This document shows, piece after piece, positions 14,975 through 23,216 of a stretch of DNA of 26,728 bases. This DNA is from Athalassotoga sp964433875 (lineage in GTDB: Bacteria; Thermotogota; Thermotogae; Mesoaciditogales; Mesoaciditogaceae). The stretch lies in the NCBI GenBank assembly GCA_964433875.1, contig CAYSSO010000026.1, positions 1 through 26,728 of the forward strand, in the 5' to 3' direction. Every line of letters begins with the position of its first letter. Within the stretch, counting starts at the first letter, position 1. The position numbers were made by a program, and so were the translations under genes. The notes below the pieces were generated by a model, which was not told where the DNA came from, searched no databases, and saw only the letters and a list, made by a program, of their open reading frames with translations.

Positions 14975-16762
14975 TCAAGCCTCCGCAGTTACTTGGTATT
15001 TCTTGTCGAGTTGATCGAAGAATTCATCGAGTTTTTTGCCGATCTTATCGAATTCACCCAATTGATCGCTTTTAACATTTTCCTTCATTCTCATAAGCGT
15101 GTTGACTATATCTTCATTGAGAACCTCGGAGACGGCCACTCCCTTTGAAACGAGTTTTGAAGCCCTGTCTGCGTAATGAAGAATTGTTTTAAGCATCGCG
15201 TCCTGCTTTTTGAGCGGACAGTTACTGTCGACATCGCTGAACGCGTCTTGCTGGAGATAGCCCACCTTTATTATATTCGCAACTCTAACTGTCAATTTCT
15301 GATTGTCAGGAAGGACATCCTCACCGACAAGTTTTATTATCTGCTGAAGATTATCATCTTCTGTGAGGATCTGCATTATGCGATCGCGCATTTTGTAAAA
15401 GTTTGGATCGACATTTTTGGATATCCACTCCTTCAATTCAACCGCGTACTCGCTGTAACTGTCGAGCCAGTTTATCGAAGGGTGATGTCTTGCGTTGGCA
15501 AGTTGTCTGTCCAGTTCCCAGAAACATCTTATAAATCTCTTTGTACCGGTCGTAACAGGCTCTGAAAAATCTCCTCCAGGAGGAGAAACCGCCCCTATGA
15601 CTGAGACGGAACCGATCCTCTCTTCATTTCCTATTGTCTTTACCCTTCCTGCCCTTTCGTAAAACTCTCCTATTCGGGAGGCAAGGTAGGGTGGAAAGCC
15701 TTCTTCGGCCGGCATTTCTTCGAGTCTTCCGGATATCTCTCTTAACGCTTCGGCCCATCGGGAAGTTGAATCGGCCATCAAAGCGACATTGTATCCCATG
15801 TCTCTGAAATATTCAGCCATGGTTATTCCGGTGTATATCGAAGCCTCGCGGGCAGAGACGGGCATATTTGAAGTATTCGCTATGAGGATAGTTCTTTCCA
15901 TCAAAGGCCTTCCATTTCTCGGATCTATCAGTTGTGGGAATTCCTCAAGCACTTCGGTCATTTCATTCCCGCGCTCTCCACATCCTATGTAAATTATGAC
16001 ATCGGCGTCTGACCATTTTGCCAGTTGGTGCTGGACAACGGTCTTTCCCGTTCCAAATCCTCCAGGAATTGCGGCAGTTCCACCTTTGCTTATCGGAAAG
16101 AGTGTGTCTATGACTCTTATACCCGTCACAAGAGGTTCCCTTGGAGCGAGTCTTTCCGAATAAGGCCTTGGAATTCTTACCGGCCATCTCTGGTAGAGTT
16201 TTATTTCCTCTTCTCCATTCTCAGTTTGGACAGTCATAAGGACTGTATCAACGGTGTATTTACCGAAAGATTTGACATTTTTTGCAATCCCCGAGATATT
16301 GGGCGGAACCATTATTTTGTGAACCACAGATTCTGTTTCTTTAACCGTCGCGATTACCTGACCGCCAACAATTCTGTCTCCGTCCTTGATCTTTTCCATC
16401 TGGACATTCCATGATTTCTTCATATCTATTGGATCTGCGAATACGCCTCTTTTCATGAAATCTCCAGATGCGGCTTTCAAAACATCGAGCGGTCTTTGTA
16501 TCCCATCGAAGACCGATCCGATAAGACCTGGCCCGAGGGTCACGGAAAGCAAATTACCAGTTCCGAGCACTTCCTCGCCCGGTTTTAGATTGGTAGTCTC
16601 TTCGTAGACTTGAATAGTCGCGCTGTCACCTTCAAGGCTTATTATTTCTCCGGTCAGTTTCATCTCTCCGACAAAGACCATCTCATGCATCATGAAGCCT
16701 GTCATATTTCTTGCCTTTACAACAGGGCCATTTATCGAATAAAGTATTCCTTTTCTGTCCAT
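14975..16762 (-). CDS. atpA: V/A-type ATPase catalytic subunit A
   Basis: Subunit A hydrolyses or makes ATP at the A/B interface. It has the Walker A motif GGFGTGKT (~234-241), the catalytic-glutamate region YIGCGERGNEMTEVL, the A-specific inserted domain (~110-185), and ADSTSRWAEALREISGRLEEMPAEEG. The 595-residue length is normal. ATG at 16762 is chosen: AGGTGAT lies just upstream, and MDRKGILYSINGPV aligns with other A subunits. An in-frame GTG at 16771 overlapping the atpE stop would add three residues. Confidence 0.96.
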   Translation of the reverse strand: MDRKGILYSINGPVVKARNMTGFMMHEMVFVGEMKLTGEIISLEGDSATIQVYEETTNLKPGEEVLGTGNLLSVTLGPGLIGSVFDGIQRPLDVLKAASGDFMKRGVFADPIDMKKSWNVQMEKIKDGDRIVGGQVIATVKETESVVHKIMVPPNISGIAKNVKSFGKYTVDTVLMTVQTENGEEEIKLYQRWPVRIPRPYSERLAPREPLVTGIRVIDTLFPISKGGTAAIPGGFGTGKTVVQHQLAKWSDADVIIYIGCGERGNEMTEVLEEFPQLIDPRNGRPLMERTILIANTSNMPVSAREASIYTGITMAEYFRDMGYNVALMADSTSRWAEALREISGRLEEMPAEEGFPPYLASRIGEFYERAGRVKTIGNEERIGSVSVIGAVSPPGGDFSEPVTTGTKRFIRCFWELDRQLANARHHPSINWLDSYSEYAVELKEWISKNVDPNFYKMRDRIMQILTEDDNLQQIIKLVGEDVLPDNQKLTVRVANIIKVGYLQQDAFSDVDSNCPLKKQDAMLKTILHYADRASKLVSKGVAVSEVLNEDIVNTLMRMKENVKSDQLGEFDKIGKKLDEFFDQLDKKYQVTAEA

Positions 16763-16767
16763 TGTGA

Positions 16768-17370
16768 TCACCTAACCTTTAATCTGGCAAATAATTCCGA
16801 AAGACACTCTTGTCTGAGTTCTTCTACCTTGTTCTCGAGTGAGTTTTCGACGATTGATTTTCCATCCTTTGAAAGTAAGATAACGCCACCCGCTATTTTT
16901 GCGTCTTCGTCTGAAACCGTTATATTCAGACCTGGAAATTTTTTGATCATCTGCGAGGCGAGTTCTTTGTCTTCTTTTCTGACCTTGACGATCACTTCTT
17001 TTGCATCGAGCACTTTTATGGCGTCTTCGAGGAATTTGTAAAACAAATCGGAATAAGCAGAGGTACGAGGAATTTCGAAGATCTTCTCTTTGAGAAGGCC
17101 CATGGCATCTTCCATTATGTCTTTTTGACCTTCTATGAGGATTCTTGAAACCTTCGATTCGGCCTGAGAAAATTCAGATCTTTCTATCTCTTTTATTTGC
17201 TTTTTGGCCGATTCTATTATTTGATTGTACTCCTCTGTCGCACGCTCTTGGTATGCTTTTCTTATTTCATCTGCCCTTTTCTCGGCATCCTTTAAAATTG
17301 AACCGGCATCTTCTTCCGCTTTGTTCTTGACGTAACTTTTTAATGCCTCAATCTTTTTTTCGACGTTCAT
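16768..17370 (-). CDS. atpE: V/A-type ATPase subunit E (peripheral stalk)
   Basis: The 200-residue protein has a long charged N-terminal helix (1-~95, rich in Lys, Glu and Ala) and a mixed C-terminal head (~105-190). The head contains AGGVILLSKDGKSIVENSLENKVEEL in altered form, typical of E-type stalk subunits that anchor the head. Start ATG overlaps the atpF stop (ATGA). E normally needs a G/H partner to form the stalk, and none is encoded nearby. Confidence 0.88.
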   Translation of the reverse strand: MNVEKKIEALKSYVKNKAEEDAGSILKDAEKRADEIRKAYQERATEEYNQIIESAKKQIKEIERSEFSQAESKVSRILIEGQKDIMEDAMGLLKEKIFEIPRTSAYSDLFYKFLEDAIKVLDAKEVIVKVRKEDKELASQMIKKFPGLNITVSDEDAKIAGGVILLSKDGKSIVENSLENKVEELRQECLSELFARLKVR

Positions 17371-17678
17371 CCTACCTTCACCCCGATCGCCTCCTGAACG
17401 TATTTTGTCAAAAAGTCTTTCGATCTTCTACTACCATGTCTATCGGGGATAACCGTCACTATTGGAAGGGTTCTTGATTTGCGCAATTTATCGAGTTCTT
17501 CAGGGATCATTTCGGATATTTTTTCGGTGATCAAAAGCACGCCTATATCTTTGTCTTTTCTGACCTCGGAGATCTTGGAAATGATCTCATTTTTTTCGTG
17601 TAATACCACGCCATTTATTCCGGCCAGCCTCATTCCGGTGTAGGTATCGATGTTATCGCTTATGAGAAAGAATTTCAC
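17367..17678 (-). CDS. atpF: V/A-type ATPase subunit F (central stalk)
   Basis: The 103-residue protein fits subunit F, which binds D at the rotor. Family features are FLISDNIDTYTGMRLAGI at the start, DIGVLLITEKISEMIPEELDKL in the middle, and a helical tail. The start is GTG at 17678 with AGAGGTGA a few bases upstream. It is the first protein gene after tRNA-Thr, 22 nt from the tRNA, with no separate promoter seen between them. Confidence 0.88.
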   Translation of the reverse strand: MKFFLISDNIDTYTGMRLAGINGVVLHEKNEIISKISEVRKDKDIGVLLITEKISEMIPEELDKLRKSRTLPIVTVIPDRHGSRRSKDFLTKYVQEAIGVKVG

Positions 17679-17700
17679 CTTATCACCTCTTTAAAAACAC

Positions 17701-17773
17701 AGCCAGCGTAGGGACTCGAACCCTAAACCTACTCATTACGAATGAGTTGCTCTACCGGTTGAGCTACGCTGGC
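17701..17773 (-). tRNA. tRNA-Thr (anticodon CGT)
   Basis: On the minus strand the acceptor GCCAGCG/CGCTGGC, the D-arm with AGCTCAACCGGTAGAGC, the anticodon stem ACTCA/TGAGT with loop TTCGTAA (anticodon CGT), and the T-arm GGTTCGAGTCC make a full cloverleaf. The discriminator is T73, followed by GTG, so CCA is not encoded, unlike tRNA-Glu in this window. It lies between a strong promoter and atpF. Confidence 0.95.
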
Positions 17774-17788
17774 AAATGCACAAAATAG

Positions 17789-17817
17789 ATTATATCATAA
17801 AAGGCCATATCAGGCAA
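17789..17817 (-). promoter_or_regulatory. Strong promoter for tRNA-Thr and the V-ATPase array
   Basis: On the minus strand TTGCCT (17812-17817) and TATAAT (17789-17794) are separated by exactly 17 nt. The -35 box lies inside the last codons and stop of glgC. The tRNA 5' end follows 15 nt after the -10. No terminator is seen between the tRNA and atpF, so the promoter probably drives both. Confidence 0.8.
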
Positions 17818-19078
17818 GGCTATCTGACCTGAGATTTTTACCACTCGGAACTTCCTTGACTTTCATCTCTTCCATGTTCAAAAAATTGCCGATAGACGCA
17901 TTTTTCCCGATTTTTACGTTGTCTCCGACAACAACGCATTCTCCTATAACACTTATTCCAGAATTGTATATGTTAGGATACTTTTCATTTGGGGCATTCT
18001 CTCCAATTCCTATCTGACAGTTATTTCCTATCACGACATTCTCGCTTACTATCGCGTTTTCGATAAGACAATTTTCACCTATTTTGACATTTGTCATTAT
18101 CACGGAATTTTTGACATAGGATCCGCGTCCGAGAGTTACACCCTGAAAAAGTACAGAACTTTCCGTCGTCCCGTTCACGATGCATCCTTCGCTCGTTAAA
18201 GAATTAAGCACCTTTGCGTCAGGCCCAAAGAATGCCGGTGGCATCTCCGCGCTGTGCGTGTAAAATCTCCAATTCGGATCGTAAAGATTCAAAGCCGGCA
18301 TAGACCTCGTAAGGTCTATATTTGCCTCCCAAAAAGCGTCTATCGTCCCTACGTCCCTCCAGTATCCTTCGAATTCGTAAGCGTAAATGGCCTTTTGAGA
18401 GACAAGATTTGGCATTATATCCTTTCCAAAATCATGCGAAGAACTTTCATCCTTTGAGTCTTTTATGAGAATCTCTCTTAACAAAGGCCAGTTGAATATG
18501 TATATCCCCATCGAGGCGAGTTGAGATCTCGGCTTTTTTGGCTTTTCTTCGAACTCTTTTACTCTCGATATGTTATCCGTTATAACCGTTCCAAACCTGT
18601 GAGCCTCCGAAAGCGACACTCTTATGCACGAAATCGTCGCATCTGCACCTTTTGAGATGTGAAAATCAAGCATCTCATTGTAATCCATCGAATAGACGTG
18701 ATCTCCTGAAAGTATCAGAACGTACTTTGGAGAGAACTGATCTATGAAGTCTATATTTTGCGCAACTGCATGTGCCGTTCCCTTGTACCATTCTCCTTCT
18801 GTGGAAGCAGCGTATGGCGAGAGAATGAAAAGCCCCCCCGTTTTTCTGTCCATGTCCCAATCTCTTCCAACGCCCAAATGCGTGCTTAAAACTCTTGGCC
18901 TGTATTGGGTGAGGACGCCAACAGTGTATATAGAAGAGTTCACACAATTCGAGAGGGTAAAATCTATGATCCTGTACTTTCCTCCAAATGGAACTGCGGG
19001 CTTGACCACATTTTCGGTAAGAACTCCCAACCTTGTGCCTTGACCTCCCGCAAGTATCATCGCCACAATTTCATTCAT
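17810..19078 (-). CDS. glgC: Glucose-1-phosphate adenylyltransferase (catalytic subunit)
   Basis: GlgC makes ADP-glucose from glucose-1-phosphate and ATP, the committed step of glycogen synthesis. The 422-residue protein has intact nucleotide-binding GGQGTRLG (~10-17), KPAVPFGGKYRIIDF, GTAHAVAQN, the catalytic LSGDHVYSMDY, EEKPKKP and GYWRDVGTI, then a left-handed beta-helix of hexapeptide repeats (~300-400). ATG at 19078 follows GAGAGGGG by about ten bases. It is the second gene of a glgD-glgC pair (14-nt gap), which suggests a mixed oligomer. Confidence 0.96.
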   Translation of the reverse strand: MNEIVAMILAGGQGTRLGVLTENVVKPAVPFGGKYRIIDFTLSNCVNSSIYTVGVLTQYRPRVLSTHLGVGRDWDMDRKTGGLFILSPYAASTEGEWYKGTAHAVAQNIDFIDQFSPKYVLILSGDHVYSMDYNEMLDFHISKGADATISCIRVSLSEAHRFGTVITDNISRVKEFEEKPKKPRSQLASMGIYIFNWPLLREILIKDSKDESSSHDFGKDIMPNLVSQKAIYAYEFEGYWRDVGTIDAFWEANIDLTRSMPALNLYDPNWRFYTHSAEMPPAFFGPDAKVLNSLTSEGCIVNGTTESSVLFQGVTLGRGSYVKNSVIMTNVKIGENCLIENAIVSENVVIGNNCQIGIGENAPNEKYPNIYNSGISVIGECVVVGDNVKIGKNASIGNFLNMEEMKVKEVPSGKNLRSDSLA

Positions 19079-19093
19079 ATTATCACACCCCTC

Positions 19094-20203
19094 TCAAACA
19101 ACCTGCCATTTTTCAAAAATAAGGGGTTCTTCATATCCGACATAGGATTTTTCACTTCTTATGGTGACATTTTTGTCGAGGATGCAGTTAACTACCTTTG
19201 CCCCCTCTTCTATGACAGATCCCTCCATGATAACGGAATCTTCAACGTATGCGCCGGCCTTGACGTTAACATTTCTGAAAAGCACACTATTCGTAACTCT
19301 CCCAGATATTATACATCCATCCGCGATTATCGAATTTGTCACCGATCCAGTTGATGTGATCTTCGGAGGAGCGAGATCCTTGAGTTTTGTGTATATCTTT
19401 CTTTGCGGAGAGAAGAGTTCATTCAAAATATCTGGATTGAGCATGTCCATATTGACCTTTTTGTACTCTGTAAGGGACTTTTTTATATTTCTCCAGTATC
19501 CAGAGAATTCGTAAGACATGATGTTAAGGTTATTGATGTTCGGAATGATTATGTCTTTTACAAGATCATACTTTCCGTTTGGCACGGTTGAGTAAAGAAG
19601 GTCCATCATCAATTTTTTGTTCATGAAATAAACACCCAAATTCAGCATATCTCCTGGATTTTCTTTGTCTTTTTCGACAAAATAAGTTATCCTATTATTT
19701 TCATTGACCTTAATCGTACCGTACATAGCGGGATCGTATCCGAAAGAAGATTTTGTCAAGATCGTTATATCGGCAGCGGTGGCCATGTGATATTTAAAAA
19801 GCGGGGTGAAATCTATGTTGTATATGTGATCTCCTGATCCTATCAAAACGTAATCCTCTTCTCCTCTTCTTAAAACCGTTATGTTCTGGTGGATCGCATC
19901 TGCTGTCCCTCTGTACCATAACTGACTTGTTTCGCTCACGTAGGGTTGAAGAATGTAAAGCCCGCCATTTTTCCTGTCAAGATCCCATTCCCTTCCGGAA
20001 CCGAGATGGTCCATAAGGCTTCGAGGATTGTACTGGGTAAGTACGCCGATCTTCCTTATTCCGGCCCTTACCATATTCGAGAGCGTGAAATCGATGGCGC
20101 GATACTTACCGGCAACTGGAACGGCCGCAGAGGCCCTTCTGTTTGTCAATTTCCCAAGGTTTTCTCCCTTTTGACCGGCGAGGATCAATCCGAGAACCTT
20201 CAA
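19094..20203 (-). CDS. glgD: GlgD-type ADP-glucose pyrophosphorylase subunit, probably non-catalytic
   Basis: The protein has the GlgC fold but degraded active-site motifs. GQKGENLG replaces GGxGTRLG, and RRASAAVPVAGKYR replaces the lysine of KPAVPFGGKYR. Length is ~369 residues, shorter than GlgC. GlgD subunits modulate GlgC in Firmicutes-like GlgCD enzymes. The start is placed at TTG 20203 because GAGAGGGGG lies seven bases before it, and MKVLGLILAGQ aligns with GlgC. The GTG at 20212 would sit against the ribosome site. Gene order glyA-glgD-glgC is tight, with 15 nt after glyA. Confidence 0.9.
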   Translation of the reverse strand: MKVLGLILAGQKGENLGKLTNRRASAAVPVAGKYRAIDFTLSNMVRAGIRKIGVLTQYNPRSLMDHLGSGREWDLDRKNGGLYILQPYVSETSQLWYRGTADAIHQNITVLRRGEEDYVLIGSGDHIYNIDFTPLFKYHMATAADITILTKSSFGYDPAMYGTIKVNENNRITYFVEKDKENPGDMLNLGVYFMNKKLMMDLLYSTVPNGKYDLVKDIIIPNINNLNIMSYEFSGYWRNIKKSLTEYKKVNMDMLNPDILNELFSPQRKIYTKLKDLAPPKITSTGSVTNSIIADGCIISGRVTNSVLFRNVNVKAGAYVEDSVIMEGSVIEEGAKVVNCILDKNVTIRSEKSYVGYEEPLIFEKWQVV

Positions 20204-20218
20204 AAGATACACCCCCTC

Positions 20219-21491
20219 TCAAAGAATATCCGGGTAAAGCGGGAATTTTTTGCATAATACCTCAACGCGCTCCTTGGCGACGCGCTTATTCTGATCGGAA
20301 GGATTATGAATTACAGATGCGATTATGTCCGCTATTTCCTCCATTTCATTCTCTTTCATCCCGCGGGTGGTAACGGCCGGCGTTCCTATTCTTATTCCAC
20401 TCGTTATCGTTGGCGGCCGCNNNNNNNNNNGGTGGTCTTTGCTCTCTTGGAATCGTGTTTTTGTTGACAGTTATACCAATCTCACCGAGTAAGTTCTCTA
20501 CCTCTTTACCGGTGAGGCCTGTATCGACAAGATCAACAAGCATAAGATGTGTGTCTGTACCACCAGAGACGATCCTTATCTTTCTTTCGGAAAGGGCCTT
20601 CGAAAGATGGGCCGCATTTTTGACTATTTGTTTTTGATAATCTTTGAATTGCTGCGTCATTGCTTCCTTAAAGCAGACGGCTTTGGCCGCTATTATATGC
20701 ATTAACGGCCCTCCCTGCGTACCAGGGAAGATCGTTTTGTCTATCTGCTTTCCGAAATCTTTTTTGGCAAGTATCAATCCACCACGGGGACCTCTTAAGG
20801 TTTTATGCGTTGTTGATGTAACTACATGGGCGTATTCGACAGGATTTGGATGAATCTTTGCCGCAACAAGACCGGCAAAATGCGCCATGTCGACGACAAG
20901 GTATGCTCCCACTTCGTCGGCAATTTCTTTGAAACGCTTGAAATCTATAATTCTTGGGTACGCGCTACCGCCGGTTATTATTATCTTTGGTTTATTCTCA
21001 ATAGCGAGGGCTCTAACCTGATCGTAATCTATCGTCTCGGTATCTGGATTAAGACCGTATGGAATTACTTTGTAAAGTTTCCCCGAAAAGTTAACGGGCG
21101 ATCCGTGAGTAAGATGGCCACCCTGAGTCAAAGAAAGTCCCATTATAACGCTGCCTGGATCTGCGAGAGACATGTAAGCGGCCATATTTGCCTGAGAGCC
21201 AGAATGAGGTTGGACATTCGCGTATTCGGCATCGAACAACTCACACGCCCTGTCTCTGGCTAAATTCTCGGCGATATCGACGATTTCGCATCCGCCGTAA
21301 TACCTCTTTCCGGGATACCCTTCGGCGTATTTATTGGTAAGCACGCTTCCCATAGCCTGCAAAACGGCCTTTGAGACGAAATTTTCAGAGGCTATAAGTT
21401 CAAGTCCATTTCTTTGCCTTTCGAGTTCTTTGTGAATAACATCGTAAATTTCTGGATCGACGCTCTTTACCTCTTCCCACATGTCCTTCAT
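20219..21491 (-). CDS. glyA: Serine hydroxymethyltransferase, interrupted by an assembly gap
   Basis: GlyA interconverts serine and glycine with tetrahydrofolate, feeding one-carbon units. ATG at 21491 follows GGAGG. Residues 1-~345 match the family: ELIASENFVS (31-40), HSGSQANMAAY, and the PLP lysine K230 in STTHKTLRGPRGG. Ten Ns (20421-20430) follow NTIPREQRPP. After the gap another frame resumes as SGIRIGTPAVTTRGMKENEMEE and runs to TGA at 20219-20221, the normal GlyA end. The naive reading that ends at 20346 is an artefact of the arbitrary gap length. The gene is probably intact in the cell. Confidence 0.93.
20421..20430. other. Assembly gap (ten Ns)
   Basis: A run of ten Ns inside glyA, flanked on the left by the 8-base palindrome GCGGCCGC (20413-20420). 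The coding sense on the two sides repeats Arg-Pro-Pro, so the two contigs probably meet or overlap and the number ten is a placeholder. Confidence 0.95.
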
Positions 21492-21503
21492 TTTAATGCC
21501 TCC

Positions 21504-23216
21504 TCACTTTAACTGGTACTGTTCCATTTTGTAAAAAAGAGTTCTTAAACTTATTCCTAAACTCTTCGCCGTCTCTTTTCTATTTCCGTTATTCGCCTTT
21601 AGAGATTCCTCTATCAAACTCTTTTCGTAGGCGGCAAGAGCTTTCTTCAATCCATCATGCTTTAGAGGCCCTTTGTAGGTGCCCGAATATGGAGGAAGAG
21701 AAGAAAGTTTTATCTCTCTTTCGCTTATATCCATATTTATCATGGCGCGGGCTATGAAATTTTCAAGTTCTCTAACATTTCCCGGCCACGGAAGGCTCTT
21801 TATAACCCTTAGCGCATCATGTGAAATGCCGTTAACAGCCCTTCCATATTCCTGATTTAACTTTCTTATTATGTACCTGACAAGAGGCTCTATGTCTTCT
21901 GCTCTCTCTCTTAAGGGTGGAATGTATATCGGCACAACATTTATCCTGTAATAAAGGTCTGGTATAAACTTTCCCGCCTTTACCATCTCTTCAAGATCTA
22001 TGTTGGTGGCAGATATAATTCTCACGTCAAGACGCTTTGTCTTTGAACTGCCGAGTTTTGTTATCTCCATTTCCTGTAAGAATCTCAAAAACTTAGATTG
22101 AACTGTCAATTCCATTTTGCCTATCTCGTCCAAAAACAAAGTACCTCCATTTGCCTCTTCAAGCAGTCCTATTCTTCCACCCTTTCGGGCTCCCGTAAAG
22201 GCACCTTCTTCGTATCCAAAAAGTTCCGATTCGAGAATACCTTCGGGGAGAGCGGCACAGTTGACACTGACGAATGGATTATTCCTTCTGTCGCTTGCGT
22301 TATGGATCGCGTGGGCAAAAAGTTCCTTTCCCGTTCCAGATTCCCCTCTTAAAAGCACAGTGGCCTTTGTTGGCGCAACCTTTTTTGCCTGCGTTATGGC
22401 TATCTGCATGGCGCGCCCATTTCCTATTATATCATCAAAGGTGTACTTTGCCTTAAGCCTTCTTAACATTCTATTCGCTTCTTCGAGTTCACGGCTCAAT
22501 GAGAGTATCTTTGAAACATCGTGAATGACTCCAACACTTCCGACGAACCTATCATCGACAAAAAGCGGGGTTACGTCAACGATGACATCCTTTTTCATCG
22601 GGCCAACCTTTAGCCTGTGCCCCAAAATCGGCCTCTTCTCCTTTGCAACCATCATATGAACGCTCTCGCCTTCGGCTATATCTATCGTTGCCGGCTTTCC
22701 TATAACCTCATCTTCGTTGAAGCCTGTCAATTTGGTGTATTCACGGTTTACCATGACAACACGTCCATCTTTATCAGCGACACTTATCGCGTCGTCTGTC
22801 GATTCTATTATTTTTTCGAGCATTAAGCGGATGCGCCTTAGATCTGTAACCTCTTCGGCCATTTTCTGAATTTCTGTGATGTCCCTAAAGACGGCAATAG
22901 CGCCTTTTAGATTTCCTTGATCGTCTAAAAGGGGTATTCGAGAGGTTATTATCTTGGTTTTTCCTATGTTTTGGACTTGATCTATCTCTGGCTTTTTGCT
23001 TTCGACGACATTTTGAAGTCTTGTGTTTGGCACTACATCTACAACATTTTTCCCGACATAATCGATAGCCTCTATTTGAAGAATCTGACGTGCCGCTTTG
23101 TTTATGAAAATAACTTCGGCCCTTGAATTTACCATTATAACTCCTTCGATCATAGAATCGAGGGCATGTTCGTAATATTCGTATTTTGAATCAATCAAGG
23201 TATTCTCCAAATCCAT
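21504..23216 (-). CDS. PAS-PAS sigma-54-dependent transcriptional activator
   Basis: The ~570-residue protein has two PAS sensor domains (~12-115 and ~135-238), a linker coiled coil, an AAA+ domain and a Fis-type helix-turn-helix (~530-570, NRKETAKSLGISLRTLFYKM). The AAA+ domain has Walker A GESGTGKE (~291-298), the sigma-54 contact loop GAFTGA (~338-343), Walker B GGTLFLDEIG and an R-finger region. It has no receiver domain, so it likely senses a small ligand or redox state through PAS and opens sigma-54 promoters. ATG 23216 is chosen, with GGGGAG about six bases upstream. GTG 23219 is too close to it. It overlaps the 3' end of nadK by 26 nt. Its target genes are unknown, and glyA follows after 12 nt. 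Confidence 0.92.
   Translation of the reverse strand: MDLENTLIDSKYEYYEHALDSMIEGVIMVNSRAEVIFINKAARQILQIEAIDYVGKNVVDVVPNTRLQNVVESKKPEIDQVQNIGKTKIITSRIPLLDDQGNLKGAIAVFRDITEIQKMAEEVTDLRRIRLMLEKIIESTDDAISVADKDGRVVMVNREYTKLTGFNEDEVIGKPATIDIAEGESVHMMVAKEKRPILGHRLKVGPMKKDVIVDVTPLFVDDRFVGSVGVIHDVSKILSLSRELEEANRMLRRLKAKYTFDDIIGNGRAMQIAITQAKKVAPTKATVLLRGESGTGKELFAHAIHNASDRRNNPFVSVNCAALPEGILESELFGYEEGAFTGARKGGRIGLLEEANGGTLFLDEIGKMELTVQSKFLRFLQEMEITKLGSSKTKRLDVRIISATNIDLEEMVKAGKFIPDLYYRINVVPIYIPPLRERAEDIEPLVRYIIRKLNQEYGRAVNGISHDALRVIKSLPWPGNVRELENFIARAMINMDISEREIKLSSLPPYSGTYKGPLKHDGLKKALAAYEKSLIEESLKANNGNRKETAKSLGISLRTLFYKMEQYQLK

Noticed and set aside
20346..20420. Shortened or frameshifted glyA ending at 20346
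   Set aside because: The stop appears only because ten placeholder Ns shift the frame. The correct C-terminus continues in another frame to 20219.
20826..21263. Plus-strand open frame of 145 codons over glyA
   Set aside because: It is antisense to a clear SHMT gene, with no family motifs and no ribosome site. The same reason applies to other long antisense frames such as 14244-14663, 18905-19354 and 10965-11378.
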